Origin: Bacteroidales bacterium | GTDB lineage: Bacteria > Bacteroidota > Bacteroidia > Bacteroidales > UBA932 | Direction: 5' to 3' | DNA: 43,061 nt | NCBI GenBank assembly: GCA_017428035.1 | Contig: JAFRRR010000082.1 | Location: 1 to 43,061 of the forward strand | In this document: positions 1-8,547 of the stretch, piece by piece | How positions within the stretch are numbered: position 1 is the first letter of the stretch | How the letters are laid out: every line of letters begins with the position of its first letter | Translations under genes and position numbers: made by a program | Notes under the pieces: model-generated | The model's database searches: none | Seen by the model: the letters and a program-made list of their open reading frames with translations, nothing else | What the model was told of the DNA's origin: nothing

Positions 1-1
1 C

Positions 2-151
2 CACATCGATGCCGACGACTATATGCAGGACAGCTACCGGCTGATCCTGGGTCGCTACGTGATGTTCGGCATCAAGTGGAACTTTGGCAAGATGAACGCC
101 GTCCAGAACCGCCGCGCCCAGATGGCCCAAGATGGCATATTGTTTTACTAA
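2..151 (+). CDS. C-terminal end of an outer-membrane beta-barrel protein (partial)
   Basis: Only the last 49 codons and the TAA stop lie in the window; the start is off the left edge. The peptide has the alternating polar/aromatic pattern of the final strands of a barrel (YVMFGIKWNFGK) and ends in an aromatic residue (LFY), as expected for Bam-inserted outer-membrane proteins. A GIKWNFGK-type ending is common in the Bacteroidetes outer-membrane beta-barrel family that carries a carboxypeptidase-regulatory N-terminus and is related to TonB-dependent receptors; that family assignment comes from recall of the ending alone. The next gene starts about 12 bases downstream on the same strand, so co-transcription with the TlpA-like lipoprotein is likely. 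Substrate unknown. Confidence 0.6.
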   Translation, partial: HIDADDYMQDSYRLILGRYVMFGIKWNFGKMNAVQNRRAQMAQDGILFY

Positions 152-163
152 CTCAGAGTGAAT

Positions 164-1282
164 ATGAAGAAAATATTATTCTGTTTCCTGATGCTGACTC
201 TGCTGGTGGCGTGCGAACCAAAGCCCAGTGCTGTCACCAAGATATCCGGCACGGTGCCGGAAGGCGATTCGATAGAGAATGTTATTATTATGACCTGGGT
301 GGAAATTACACCCGACAGCGTGGCGAAAAGGGCTGTGACGGTACCTGTGGTGGACAGTCGGTTCGAGGCAGAGATACCTACGTGCACATCGGAGTTTTCC
401 AGCATCCTCACGAGCAGGCCCCCAATTCCTTTTGTCGCCGACGGCACTTCGCTGACTGCTGACCTGGGTGCCCGGCTCATCACTTCTTCATCAAAGAAGG
501 GCGTTCAGTCCAGATTTATGGACTATATCAAGTTGGGAGAAACCCTCACCGATGAGATGGATAAGAAGGCCGCATCCCTAAAGCCCCGCCACGAGGCCGG
601 AGAAGATGTGCAGCAGGAGGTCTTGGCCCTTAAAGAGGAATACATAAAGCGCGGCACCGCAATGCTCATTAAAACGATTAAGGCAAATCGCGATAATGTC
701 GTTGGTTCTGATGCACTCTCTGATTTGAATGATATATGCGAGGACTTCGATTTGCTACGCGAAGCCGCTGGTATGCTCACTGACAGGATTAAGAATAATT
801 CCTCTGCCAAGCTCACTATTGTTGCCATCGAGAAGCGGGCGGCAACGGCCGCAGGCTCCAAGTTCATCGACTTTGAAGTTATCCAAGACCAGGATCACCC
901 CGAGACTTCAACCGTACGGCTCTCCGACTATGTCGGCCACGGCAAGTATATCCTGGTTGATTTCTGGGCCTCTTGGTGCGGCCCATGCAGGGCAAGCGTC
1001 CCCGAGCTTAAAAACATCTATGAGAAATATCGGGGAAATCGCTTCGATATTCTTGGAATCGCTGTTAATGATAAGCCCGAGGCATCGCTTAAAGCCGCCA
1101 AGGAGCTGGGCATCGACTGGCCGCTGATACTCAATGGTGATATGCTATACTTCAACAAGTTGTATGGCATAACCAGCATCCCCCACACAATCCTCTTCGG
1201 CCCGGACGGAACAATCCTTGCCAGCGACCTTCACGGTCACGCCCTGGATGCGTTTATTGAGAAGGTATTGAAGACGGAGTAG
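164..1282 (+). CDS. TlpA-like thioredoxin-fold lipoprotein
   Basis: A 372-residue protein with a lipoprotein signal peptide whose lipobox ends LLVAC, so it should be anchored in the periplasm-facing or outer membrane. The C-terminal third is a thioredoxin/TlpA domain with WASWCGPC (catalytic Cys272 and Cys275) and the cis-proline loop GITSIPHT. The middle part is helical and charged, matching the DUF4369-plus-AhpC/TSA layout of many Bacteroidetes TlpA-like proteins, although the N-terminal DUF is only inferred. The likely role is thiol-disulfide exchange on exported proteins. An in-frame GTG lies six bases upstream (158), but ATG 164 gives the better signal peptide. It follows the barrel gene closely and precedes a membrane protein and ABC ATPase. 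Confidence 0.85.
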   Translation: MKKILFCFLMLTLLVACEPKPSAVTKISGTVPEGDSIENVIIMTWVEITPDSVAKRAVTVPVVDSRFEAEIPTCTSEFSSILTSRPPIPFVADGTSLTADLGARLITSSSKKGVQSRFMDYIKLGETLTDEMDKKAASLKPRHEAGEDVQQEVLALKEEYIKRGTAMLIKTIKANRDNVVGSDALSDLNDICEDFDLLREAAGMLTDRIKNNSSAKLTIVAIEKRAATAAGSKFIDFEVIQDQDHPETSTVRLSDYVGHGKYILVDFWASWCGPCRASVPELKNIYEKYRGNRFDILGIAVNDKPEASLKAAKELGIDWPLILNGDMLYFNKLYGITSIPHTILFGPDGTILASDLHGHALDAFIEKVLKTE

Positions 1283-1298
1283 AATGTATGGGTTCATT

Positions 1299-1385
1299 GC
1301 TCCCAATAGCAGTAAAAATCTTCCACTGGGAGCATTTTGGGCCGATTTTGCGCCCAATGGCGGGATTTTTGCTCCATCGGGAGCA
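1299..1385. repeat. Alternating inverted repeats between TlpA-like gene and membrane-protein gene
   Basis: GCTCCCA at 1299-1305 pairs perfectly with TGGGAGC at 1327-1333. TTGGGC at 1337-1342 pairs with GCCCAA at 1352-1357. TGCTCC at 1370-1375 pairs with GGAGCA at 1380-1385 across an ATCG loop. Because the first and third arms are alike, and the second and fourth also, the 1328 arm could instead pair with the 1371 arm, giving mutually exclusive folds. None is followed by a good U-run. The stretch could act as an attenuator, an RNA processing site or a remnant repeat; function is unproven. Confidence 0.55.
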
Positions 1386-1403
1386 CTGTCGAGTAGTATA
1401 CAC

Positions 1404-1721
1404 ATGACTCTTTTCGAGAAAATCAGATTGTCGGCAAAGTATGGCGGATCGGTATATCTTGTGTCGGCCATTGTGACTTTGTCTGCAGCCGTAATGGTTA
1501 TCGCCAGCAGGCCGCTCCTGCCCGTAGGCATCATAATCAAGCTGATAAGCATCCCTCTCATCTTCATTTTGCTCAATTCTATGGCCAGGCAGCAGGATAT
1601 ATACTTCTGGCTCAATCTCGGCATAAGCAGAATTGAGTACTACGCTATCCCATATGCGGTGGACCTTGCGGCCTTCGTCATTCTGATGATAATCTCATGC
1701 GCTATAGGCAATGCAATCTGA
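1404..1721 (+). CDS. Small multi-pass membrane protein coupled to an ABC ATPase
   Basis: A 105-residue hydrophobic protein with about three membrane segments (roughly residues 15-33, 36-53 and 77-100) and no recognised family. The start at ATG 1404 is preferred because the protein then begins MTLFEKIRLSAKYGG, a normal cytoplasmic amphipathic start. An in-frame ATG at 1284 would add 40 residues translated from the inverted-repeat stretch. Its stop overlaps the start of the ABC ATPase gene by 11 bases, which suggests translational coupling and that the product is the membrane partner of that ATPase. It is short for an ABC permease, so several copies or another membrane component would be needed. 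Confidence 0.65.
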   Translation: MTLFEKIRLSAKYGGSVYLVSAIVTLSAAVMVIASRPLLPVGIIIKLISIPLIFILLNSMARQQDIYFWLNLGISRIEYYAIPYAVDLAAFVILMIISCAIGNAI

Positions 1722-2373
1722 AAACACACTCCTGGTAGACAGCGTCACCCTCTGTTTCGGGAGCAAGCAGGTACTGAACGGCGCATACATCACCGCCCGC
1801 ACAGGCTGCGTGACTGGCGTGCTGGGGCGTAACGGTTGCGGGAAATCGTGCCTTTTCAAGTGCATTATGGGCGGGATCAAGCCGCAAAACATCTTCATCC
1901 GGTTCAACGAAGAGAGGGAGACCGACTATGGGCACATAGGCAAGCGGATCAAGTATCTGCCGCAGCAGGTATTCATCCCCCAAAGTATGACCCTCGGCGA
2001 GGCGTTCGACCTGTACGGTGTTGACTACGAGGGTCTGATAGGCTTCGACACCAAGTTCTATTCTTACCGGGACCGCCCGATATACGAACTCTCCGGCGGC
2101 GGCATCCGCATTGCCGAGACATATCTCATCCTCAAAGCCAATGCGGAGTTCTGCATTCTGGACGAACCTTTCTCAAACATCGCCCCGAAATATGTAGAGA
2201 AGATGCAACGCCTCATCGAAGAACAGAAGGCCACTAAAGGCATCATCATCTCTGACCACCTGTACGAATCGGTGATGGAATCTACCGACGAACTGTTTCT
2301 GCTCAGCGGCGGCTACACCATCCAGATTAAAGAGCGCCAGGACCTGATCCGCCACGGCTATCTGCTGCGGTAA
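1711..2373 (+). CDS. ABC transporter ATP-binding protein
   Basis: A 220-residue single nucleotide-binding domain. Walker A is GRNGCGKS (residues 39-46), the Q-loop region has YLPQQ, the signature is LSGGGIR (a variant of LSGGQ-R), Walker B is CILDEP and the H-loop is ISDH. It hydrolyses ATP for a partner membrane protein, most likely the product of the overlapping upstream gene. The third signature glycine in place of glutamine occurs in other small Bacteroidetes ABC ATPases, so activity is still expected. No periplasmic binding protein is nearby. With the TlpA-like protein and barrel upstream, export or processing of a peptide or cofactor across the envelope is possible, but the substrate cannot be read from sequence. 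Confidence 0.88.
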   Translation: MQSENTLLVDSVTLCFGSKQVLNGAYITARTGCVTGVLGRNGCGKSCLFKCIMGGIKPQNIFIRFNEERETDYGHIGKRIKYLPQQVFIPQSMTLGEAFDLYGVDYEGLIGFDTKFYSYRDRPIYELSGGGIRIAETYLILKANAEFCILDEPFSNIAPKYVEKMQRLIEEQKATKGIIISDHLYESVMESTDELFLLSGGYTIQIKERQDLIRHGYLLR

Positions 2374-2423
2374 GCCATTTGCGACTGGAGCACAAACGGT
2401 TGATACTCAGTCAATAACGCACA

Positions 2424-2455
2424 ATGACTCCACCTCCGAGAGTGGAGCCATTTTT
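2424..2455 (+). terminator. Rho-independent terminator after the ABC ATPase gene
   Basis: CTCCAC at 2428-2433 and GTGGAG at 2442-2447 form a stem with an 8-base loop, followed after CCA by five T residues. It lies 50 bases past the stop of the ABC gene and on the same strand, so it should end the left-hand operon. Confidence 0.7.
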
Positions 2456-2498
2456 CACAAGCAGCTCACACACTGCGACTTATGCTCCAGCTGTTTCG

Positions 2499-2538
2499 AA
2501 CCCCAGCGCGGAGCGGCGGGGTTTGGGGCAGCGCCCCA
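2499..2538. repeat. Two adjacent hairpins at the 3' end of the glycan utilisation operon
   Basis: AACCCC (2499-2504) pairs with GGGGTT (2518-2523), and directly beside it TGGGGC (2524-2529) pairs with GCCCCA (2533-2538) over a three-base loop. The second hairpin is only three bases from the stop codon of the DUF3823 gene. There is no long U-run on the minus strand, so this is either a weak terminator or a 3'-end stabilising structure. Confidence 0.45.
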
Positions 2539-2541
2539 GTA

Positions 2542-3348
2542 TTACGGGATATTCACCTCGCGGACTTCTGAGAAGTTGTAGCGGCGTTCGCCGCCGACAG
2601 GAGTGGCGTAGTTGATGCGGGCGGCGGCACGGATGAAGACCTTGCGGTTGGGCTTGACGGTGCCGCGGGAAGATATGGTCAGAATCTGCCCCAGATAGGG
2701 TTCGAATGCCGATCCTTCATATTCCAGCACATTGGACCAGGCCTCGTATTTGTTGTCGCCGTTGCAAGTTGCCGAATAGCCCACATAAAGCCGCACGTCG
2801 GTCACATTAAGATATTCGGGCTTATAGTTGCCCATAGGCTCGATTGCCTCGCGGAACTCCTGCTCGGAGGTGCCGCGGGTAACTCGCACCTGTGCGGTGA
2901 TCTTCCCTCCGGAAACCTCCGGATCCCCAACTATCTCCACCCGCAGGAAGGGCTGCACCCGGAAGTGCACCTGCGTGATGCCCTCAATACGGCAATCCAC
3001 AGTGCCGTTGAATATGGTGTCGCCCTCGGGAGTCTCGCGCACAATGGGCACGAAAGGTCCGTCTATACGCACGTTGTAGAAACCTTTGAACAGTTTGGTA
3101 TTCTGATAAGTGCCGTTGTCACGGGCGTAGAAATCGGGATTGTGGGTCACATTGGGGCCGTAACTGAGTTCAGTGAGCCGCACGCGGATGCCGCGGCCGT
3201 TCTGCTCGGTCTGAATCAATTCGCCCGTATAGGCGTCCACGATATTGCCGCAAATGGTCTCTTCGGGCTGCTCGTAATTGTCTATCTCGAACACCGAGCA
3301 GGACGCCATAAGTACGGCTGCAAATATGTATATGAATAAGCGTTTCAT
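2542..3348 (-). CDS. DUF3823 lipoprotein, SusD-associated
   Basis: A 268-residue lipoprotein (signal ending LMASC). Residues 30-120 form an N-terminal beta-sandwich of the carboxypeptidase-regulatory kind (ICGNIVDAYTGELIQTEQ), followed by a second beta domain (YLNVTDVRLYVGYSA). This matches the DUF3823 family, which is almost always found directly downstream of SusC/SusD pairs. Members are thought to be surface lipoproteins that help bind glycan; that role is inferred. The start abuts the SusD stop with no gap, so it is the last gene of the operon. Its stop is followed at once by two hairpins. Confidence 0.88.
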   Translation of the reverse strand: MKRLFIYIFAAVLMASCSVFEIDNYEQPEETICGNIVDAYTGELIQTEQNGRGIRVRLTELSYGPNVTHNPDFYARDNGTYQNTKLFKGFYNVRIDGPFVPIVRETPEGDTIFNGTVDCRIEGITQVHFRVQPFLRVEIVGDPEVSGGKITAQVRVTRGTSEQEFREAIEPMGNYKPEYLNVTDVRLYVGYSATCNGDNKYEAWSNVLEYEGSAFEPYLGQILTISSRGTVKPNRKVFIRAAARINYATPVGGERRYNFSEVREVNIP

Positions 3349-5415
3349 CTATCGGTTGGGTTGCTGGTCTATGAATTCACTCTTGGTCACCTCGCCGCCG
3401 GGGATGGCGAAATAATAGTTCACCGGCGAATAGCTGAAGGTCTTGCGGTTCTCGAAACAGATATCGAAGAACCACTTGCCCGCCTGCGTGGAATAGAAGG
3501 GATAAAGCCCTTTGAAGGCAAAACTGCTGCCGTCGCTCCAGAGGGAATGATCCCTCTGCTCGCCCCAGAAACCGTCGCGGTTTGCCTCGTCAATCACCCT
3601 CCAGCGGCGGATATCCCACTTGCTCTTCTGCTCGAAGGCAAGCTCTTTGCGGCGCTCTTTGCGCACAATGTCTCGACTGCTGTTGGTTGCCGAAAGCTTG
3701 GTGGAGATTTCCACGGCGCCTGCGCGGTTCTGGATGTCACGGATAGCGTCGGTGGCCACCTGCAGCATATCGTCGCCCGTGGGAGAAGGCACTCCGGCGA
3801 TGGCCAGCTCCACACCCGCCTCTGCCGCTGCCAGCAGCACCTCGGCATAGCGCATAAGAATGAACGGCTGGTCGCTCTTGCCCTCGCCTATCTCTTCCAG
3901 CGGGCGGTCGGGATCAAGATACTTGCGCAGATAAAGGCCGGTCATAGTGGCCTCGGCGTTGGAGAAGAACGGCCCGTTGGCTCCGGCGGCCCAGCAGGTA
4001 ATCTGTTTGCCGGTATTTACATCGGTATACGTCACGGGGCCGGTGTCCACATTGGGACTCAGATACAGCGTGCGCCCCGACTCGTCGGTGTACTGCTTCA
4101 TATACTGATAGAAGCGGCCTCGCTGCGAGAAGTCATAGCTGTCGCGCAGAGGGGCGATGGGCAGCGGACCGGTGTAGATGCCGGTGCGAACCTCTATGCT
4201 GTCTTTCTTGAAGACATCTCCGGGGAAGATCACATAGGCCCTCAGGCGCGGCTCAACATTCTTGAAAAAGTCCATCGGATGCTCGTAGAGCAGATATGTT
4301 CCGAGGGTGTGGTTGGCACCGTCGGTAACGCGTATAGTGCCGTCGGCGTAGCGGTCAAAGCCGTCGTAGAGTTCCAGCAGGTCTTCGGTGGGACAGGTGC
4401 CGGCAGAAAGCGGCATACGATAAATCCAGGGCGAGGAATAGGCATCCAGACCGTGGGAGAGAATGGGATATTCATATTCCCTGACAAGGATATTCTCTGG
4501 AGAAGACAAATCCCGCCACATATCATTCATATTCTTGTACTGGGCCTCCGGGTCGCCCTCTTTCCAACTCTTTCGGTAGAGTGAATAAACCCCGGAATCC
4601 ATAACCTCGCGGGCAGCCTTGTATGCCTCTGAAAAGTATTTGTTGGAGCACTCGAACCACTCGTCCTCGGCAAAGCCTATCACACGGATCTTGGTCTTTT
4701 CGCCAAGGCCCGTGAGGCGGCCGGCGACATTCTCGTTGTATTTGGCCACGCTTCCGGCATAGAGCATCGCCTCTGCCTTGAAGGCCAGGGCGGCGTAGCG
4801 GTTGGGCGTACCGTTAAAAGTAGAGGATGCCGGCAGGTGTTCCACCGCCAGGTCCCAGTCCTCGAGAATGGCATCCCAGGTGTCCCGCTCGCTGGAGCGG
4901 GGCTTCTCTATTTCACCGTCGAAAGGATACTTTATCTCATTCTTCACGATGGGAACGCCGCCGAAACGACGAGCCATCTGGGTGTAGGTATACGCCCGCA
5001 CAAAATAACCCTGCCCCAAAAACTCGTTGAAAGCAGCCTCGGGATAGTTGTCCTTATACCTCGGCAGAGTCTCGATAAGGTGGTTGGCGTCGTGAATCAG
5101 CGTATATGCCCTGCCCCAAAGCGAAGCGCTCTCGCCAGTGAAGGAGGTGCAGATGTTGTCGCGGGTCACAGCCTCGCCGGTGCCTTCCACGCCCAGGCAT
5201 CCCAGCCACGAGTTGCCGTCAAAGCCCCTCTGGGCGATATATTTGAAATCTTCCCAGGGCATCTGGGAGTAGAGACGCGCCAGATAGACCTGCAAGCCGC
5301 TCTGGCTGCTCATAAGGTCATCGTCGGAGACTATGTTCTTTGGCGGAATGTCCAGATTGACACAGCCCGCCATCAGCAATGTTGCAAAAAGTATGTATGT
5401 AAGTATCTTTTTCAT
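3349..5415 (-). CDS. SusD/RagB family outer-membrane lipoprotein
   Basis: A 688-residue lipoprotein (lipobox LLMAGC) with the SusD layout. An N-terminal helical part includes the TPR-like stretch with FVRAYTYTQMARRFGGVPIV, and the C-terminal half carries RKERRKELAFEQKSKWDIRRW and FAIPGGEV, all hallmarks of RagB/SusD. SusD proteins sit on the cell surface as the lid of the SusC channel and bind the incoming oligosaccharide. The length is above the common 500-600 residues because of a longer middle region. It lies seven bases downstream of the SusC gene and abuts the DUF3823 gene. The bound glycan cannot be told from sequence. Confidence 0.95.
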   Translation of the reverse strand: MKKILTYILFATLLMAGCVNLDIPPKNIVSDDDLMSSQSGLQVYLARLYSQMPWEDFKYIAQRGFDGNSWLGCLGVEGTGEAVTRDNICTSFTGESASLWGRAYTLIHDANHLIETLPRYKDNYPEAAFNEFLGQGYFVRAYTYTQMARRFGGVPIVKNEIKYPFDGEIEKPRSSERDTWDAILEDWDLAVEHLPASSTFNGTPNRYAALAFKAEAMLYAGSVAKYNENVAGRLTGLGEKTKIRVIGFAEDEWFECSNKYFSEAYKAAREVMDSGVYSLYRKSWKEGDPEAQYKNMNDMWRDLSSPENILVREYEYPILSHGLDAYSSPWIYRMPLSAGTCPTEDLLELYDGFDRYADGTIRVTDGANHTLGTYLLYEHPMDFFKNVEPRLRAYVIFPGDVFKKDSIEVRTGIYTGPLPIAPLRDSYDFSQRGRFYQYMKQYTDESGRTLYLSPNVDTGPVTYTDVNTGKQITCWAAGANGPFFSNAEATMTGLYLRKYLDPDRPLEEIGEGKSDQPFILMRYAEVLLAAAEAGVELAIAGVPSPTGDDMLQVATDAIRDIQNRAGAVEISTKLSATNSSRDIVRKERRKELAFEQKSKWDIRRWRVIDEANRDGFWGEQRDHSLWSDGSSFAFKGLYPFYSTQAGKWFFDICFENRKTFSYSPVNYYFAIPGGEVTKSEFIDQQPNR

Positions 5416-5422
5416 AACGGGC

Positions 5423-8400
5423 CTAGAATGATAGAGTCAAACCAAAAGTGTAAGATTTGTTCAGCGGATACAGACGGCCGTAGTTGTCGGCCGGGTGCTC
5501 CGGATCGATGTACTTCACCCCGGTGAAGGTGAAGGGATTGTAGGCCGCAGCGTAAAGCCTCAGGCCCAGGTTTTTGAACGCGGACGGCATCGGCAGGGTG
5601 TATCCTACCTCAACCGCCTTCACGCGCAGATAGTCTATGGGCTGCACGTTGAAGTCGCTGTTCTCGTCGGCGGAATTGCCGCCATAGGCATAGGTTCCGG
5701 GAATCCAGGTAATCGTCTGGTCATAGATGTCGTTGGTCTCCTCTGAAGGGTGCCAGCGGTCGGCAAACTGCTCCAGCATACCGCCGCCGTGCTGGCCCCA
5801 GATGCCAAGCTGCGGCTCTCCGAACTTGACGCTGCCAAGTGCGGCACCCTGCATCAGCACGCTGAAGTCCAGCCGCTTCCAGTCACCCTCGACAGAGAGG
5901 GAATAGTTGAGCCAGGGAGAACCGGAGTATGTGAAAGGATGGGCGTCCTGGCCGTTGAACTGGCCGTCGCCGTTCCAGTCGAGATACTTGAAATCGCCCG
6001 GCTTGACGCCGTTGCCCTTGTTTTGGTCGTAGGTCCAGATATCTTCCCAGTCCTGGTAGCGGCCAACCACCTCGTAGCCGAACTTGATGCCCTGATAGCG
6101 GTTGTTCATAGAGTTGTTGCGCCATTCGTCGTAGGAGTTGCCGTATTTGGTGCTCTGGGCGTACGACAGGTACTTATTTCGGGTTATGGACATCATAGCC
6201 TTGACGCGGTAGTGGAAATCACCCACCGTGCGGGCGTGGCTCAACTCCGTCTCAAAGCCAAAGTGGCAGTCGTCGTTGATGTTCTCCAGCGGCGGGGTTG
6301 CGCCCACGATGGTGGGGAACTCGGAGGCGTTGCGGGCCATAAGGCCGCTGCGGTGGCGGTAGAACCAGTCGAAGGTAATACCCAGCAGACCGTTCCACGC
6401 CTCAAAATCGACTCCGGCGTCGAAGGTGCGGTTGGTATACCAGGTTATCAGTTCGTTGGGGAGCGCCTTTGGATCGGCCCTCATAATCCAGCCGTTAAGG
6501 TAATACAGCGGAGCGTTGACATTATAGAAGCCATTGTCGGTGAGTCTGGCTGCCGGATATGTATAGCCGGTGGCCCACTCATAGTCACTGCCGTCGGTGC
6601 CCAGGATACCGTAGCTGGTGCGCAGTTTCAACTGGTTGATGAAGCCCAGCGCACTGTCTTTGAACCACGGCTCGCGGCTGATGCGCCATCCTGCCGACAC
6701 ACTGGGGAAGAATCCCCAGCGATGCCCTTCGTAGAAGCGGGAAGAACCGTCGTAGCGGAACTGAGCCTCCAGCAGATAGCGCTCGTCGTAGTTATAGTTC
6801 AGTCGGCCGATGGCCGAATTATAGGCATATTCATAAAGGTCTCCCTGACTCACCTGATGACCCTCTACCGTGAGGGCGGTGAAATACGGCGACGAGAAGG
6901 CCAGGTTACCGAAGGCACGGAAGCCATTGCCGAACTTTTTCTGAACCTCCCAGCCCAGGGTCGCCCCGAGGTGATGCTTGTCAAAAACACGGTCGTAGAG
7001 CAGCAGTGCCTGCGCCACCCAGGCCCGGTTGTGAGTGTCCTGACGGGTCAGCTGGCTGGGCGAAGATGCCGCATAAATCTTTTGGTCGTATTCTCCGGTG
7101 AGCTCGTTCCAGGCGTATTGATAGTACTCCTTGCGGTAGGTCTCGTTTTCGGACACGCGGTAGTCGTAGCTGAACATTCCCTTGGCGGACAGGCCCTTGA
7201 GCACATCGGTCAAAGTACCGAAGTCGTAACTTAGCGACAGGTTGGCGTTGATGTTCTTTCGGTTTGTGGTCCTGTGGCCCGAGATGTCGCTGTAGATGCG
7301 CGCCACGCTGTTCCAGTCAAGTTCCAGATCCTTGTAGTTGAGCATTGTCTGCTCGGGGTCGGCATAGGCCTGCCAGATGGTGCTCTGCTTCCACCAGTAG
7401 CGGATAATGAGTTCCGGGTCGTCCAGCGGGTTGTGCAAATCTTCCAGGTAGCCCGAGATATTCGCCCCGAACTTGAGGCCGCGGGCTATATCGACGGTGA
7501 TGTTGCTGCGCAGGTTATACTTGTTGTAGTTGGTGTCGCCGCTCTTCCAGAAGCCTTCCTGATAGAAGTAGCCCATACCAAAGTAGAACTGCATCTTGTC
7601 GTTACCGCCGCTGATACTGAGGTCGTGGCTGCTCTGCGGGGCCATATTCTGGATTATCAGGCTGTTCCAGTCGGTCCCGACGCGGGTGCCGTTGCGGTAA
7701 AGCTCCAGTATGTCGTCGGTGAATTCAGGAGAGCCACCCTCGATGCCGCCGCGGGAGCGCTCGTTGACCAGCATCATAGAGGTCAGCGCATCCATCTGGC
7801 GCGGCAGGCTGGCGGGAGTCTGGATAGTGTAGTTGCCGTTGTAGTTGACCTTGGTCTGGCCTGCCTTACCGGCCTTGGTGGTGACCAGGATCACGCCATT
7901 ACCGCCTCGCAGGCCATAAATGGCCGCCGCCGCATCTTTCAAAACGGATACATTCTCTATGTCGGACGGCGCCAGTCGCTGGAAATCACTCATATCGCGG
8001 GGCACTCCGTCTATTACCACCAGTGGTGCACCCATGCCGCGGATGTCCAGGGACGCCGAATACTGTCCCGGCTCGGCCGTCTTTTGCCATACACGGACAC
8101 CGGATACTCGGCCGGTGAGCATATTCTGGGGATTCTCCGTCTTGGTCCGGATCATCTCCTCACCGCCCACGGCCACCACGGCACCGGTGATGGAGCCTTT
8201 CTTCTGGGCTCCGTAGCCCACCACAACCGATGTTTCAAGGAAATTGCTGTCGGAGCTCAGCGAAATGTCGATTACAGAACGGCCTTCCACCGGAATCACT
8301 TTCGTGGCCATCCCCACGCACGAGAATTCCAGAGAGGCATCGGAAGCAACTTTAATGGTATACTGGCCGTCAAGGTCGGTCACGGCGCCGTTTCCGGAGG

Positions 8401-8545
8401 CCTTGTCCACTACTCCCGCACCCACAACCGGATCGCCCTGTGAGTCGGTTACCCTGCCTTTGACGGTAATCTGTGCCTGAGCAAACGCCGCGCCGCCCTG
8501 TGTCAGCAGCAATACGGCCAATATGATATGGAAAAATCTTTTCAT
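5423..8545 (-). CDS. SusC/RagA family TonB-linked outer-membrane transporter
   Basis: A 1040-residue protein. A signal peptide ending AAFAQAQ is followed by a carboxypeptidase-D regulatory-like domain (about 25-105, ITVKGRVTDSQGDPVVGAGV). Next comes the SusC plug domain beginning VVVGYGAQKKGSITGAV and containing VLKDAAAAIYGLRGGNGVILVTTK, then a long beta-barrel ending TFGLTLSF with a C-terminal Phe. It imports glycan fragments using TonB energy with the SusD lid encoded immediately downstream. No N-terminal STN domain is present, so it should not take part in anti-sigma signalling; this agrees with the lack of an ECF sigma/anti-sigma pair nearby. Confidence 0.96.
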   Translation of the reverse strand: MKRFFHIILAVLLLTQGGAAFAQAQITVKGRVTDSQGDPVVGAGVVDKASGNGAVTDLDGQYTIKVASDASLEFSCVGMATKVIPVEGRSVIDISLSSDSNFLETSVVVGYGAQKKGSITGAVVAVGGEEMIRTKTENPQNMLTGRVSGVRVWQKTAEPGQYSASLDIRGMGAPLVVIDGVPRDMSDFQRLAPSDIENVSVLKDAAAAIYGLRGGNGVILVTTKAGKAGQTKVNYNGNYTIQTPASLPRQMDALTSMMLVNERSRGGIEGGSPEFTDDILELYRNGTRVGTDWNSLIIQNMAPQSSHDLSISGGNDKMQFYFGMGYFYQEGFWKSGDTNYNKYNLRSNITVDIARGLKFGANISGYLEDLHNPLDDPELIIRYWWKQSTIWQAYADPEQTMLNYKDLELDWNSVARIYSDISGHRTTNRKNINANLSLSYDFGTLTDVLKGLSAKGMFSYDYRVSENETYRKEYYQYAWNELTGEYDQKIYAASSPSQLTRQDTHNRAWVAQALLLYDRVFDKHHLGATLGWEVQKKFGNGFRAFGNLAFSSPYFTALTVEGHQVSQGDLYEYAYNSAIGRLNYNYDERYLLEAQFRYDGSSRFYEGHRWGFFPSVSAGWRISREPWFKDSALGFINQLKLRTSYGILGTDGSDYEWATGYTYPAARLTDNGFYNVNAPLYYLNGWIMRADPKALPNELITWYTNRTFDAGVDFEAWNGLLGITFDWFYRHRSGLMARNASEFPTIVGATPPLENINDDCHFGFETELSHARTVGDFHYRVKAMMSITRNKYLSYAQSTKYGNSYDEWRNNSMNNRYQGIKFGYEVVGRYQDWEDIWTYDQNKGNGVKPGDFKYLDWNGDGQFNGQDAHPFTYSGSPWLNYSLSVEGDWKRLDFSVLMQGAALGSVKFGEPQLGIWGQHGGGMLEQFADRWHPSEETNDIYDQTITWIPGTYAYGGNSADENSDFNVQPIDYLRVKAVEVGYTLPMPSAFKNLGLRLYAAAYNPFTFTGVKYIDPEHPADNYGRLYPLNKSYTFGLTLSF

Positions 8546-8547
8546 AA

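Noticed and set aside
1284..1403. Forty-codon extension of the small membrane protein
   Set aside because: It translates the inverted-repeat stretch; the natural start appears to be 1404, though the longer form cannot be excluded.
5750..7234. Plus-strand open frame of nearly 500 codons inside the SusC gene
   Set aside because: It mirrors SusC on the other strand, with composition typical of antisense reading of GC-rich coding DNA.
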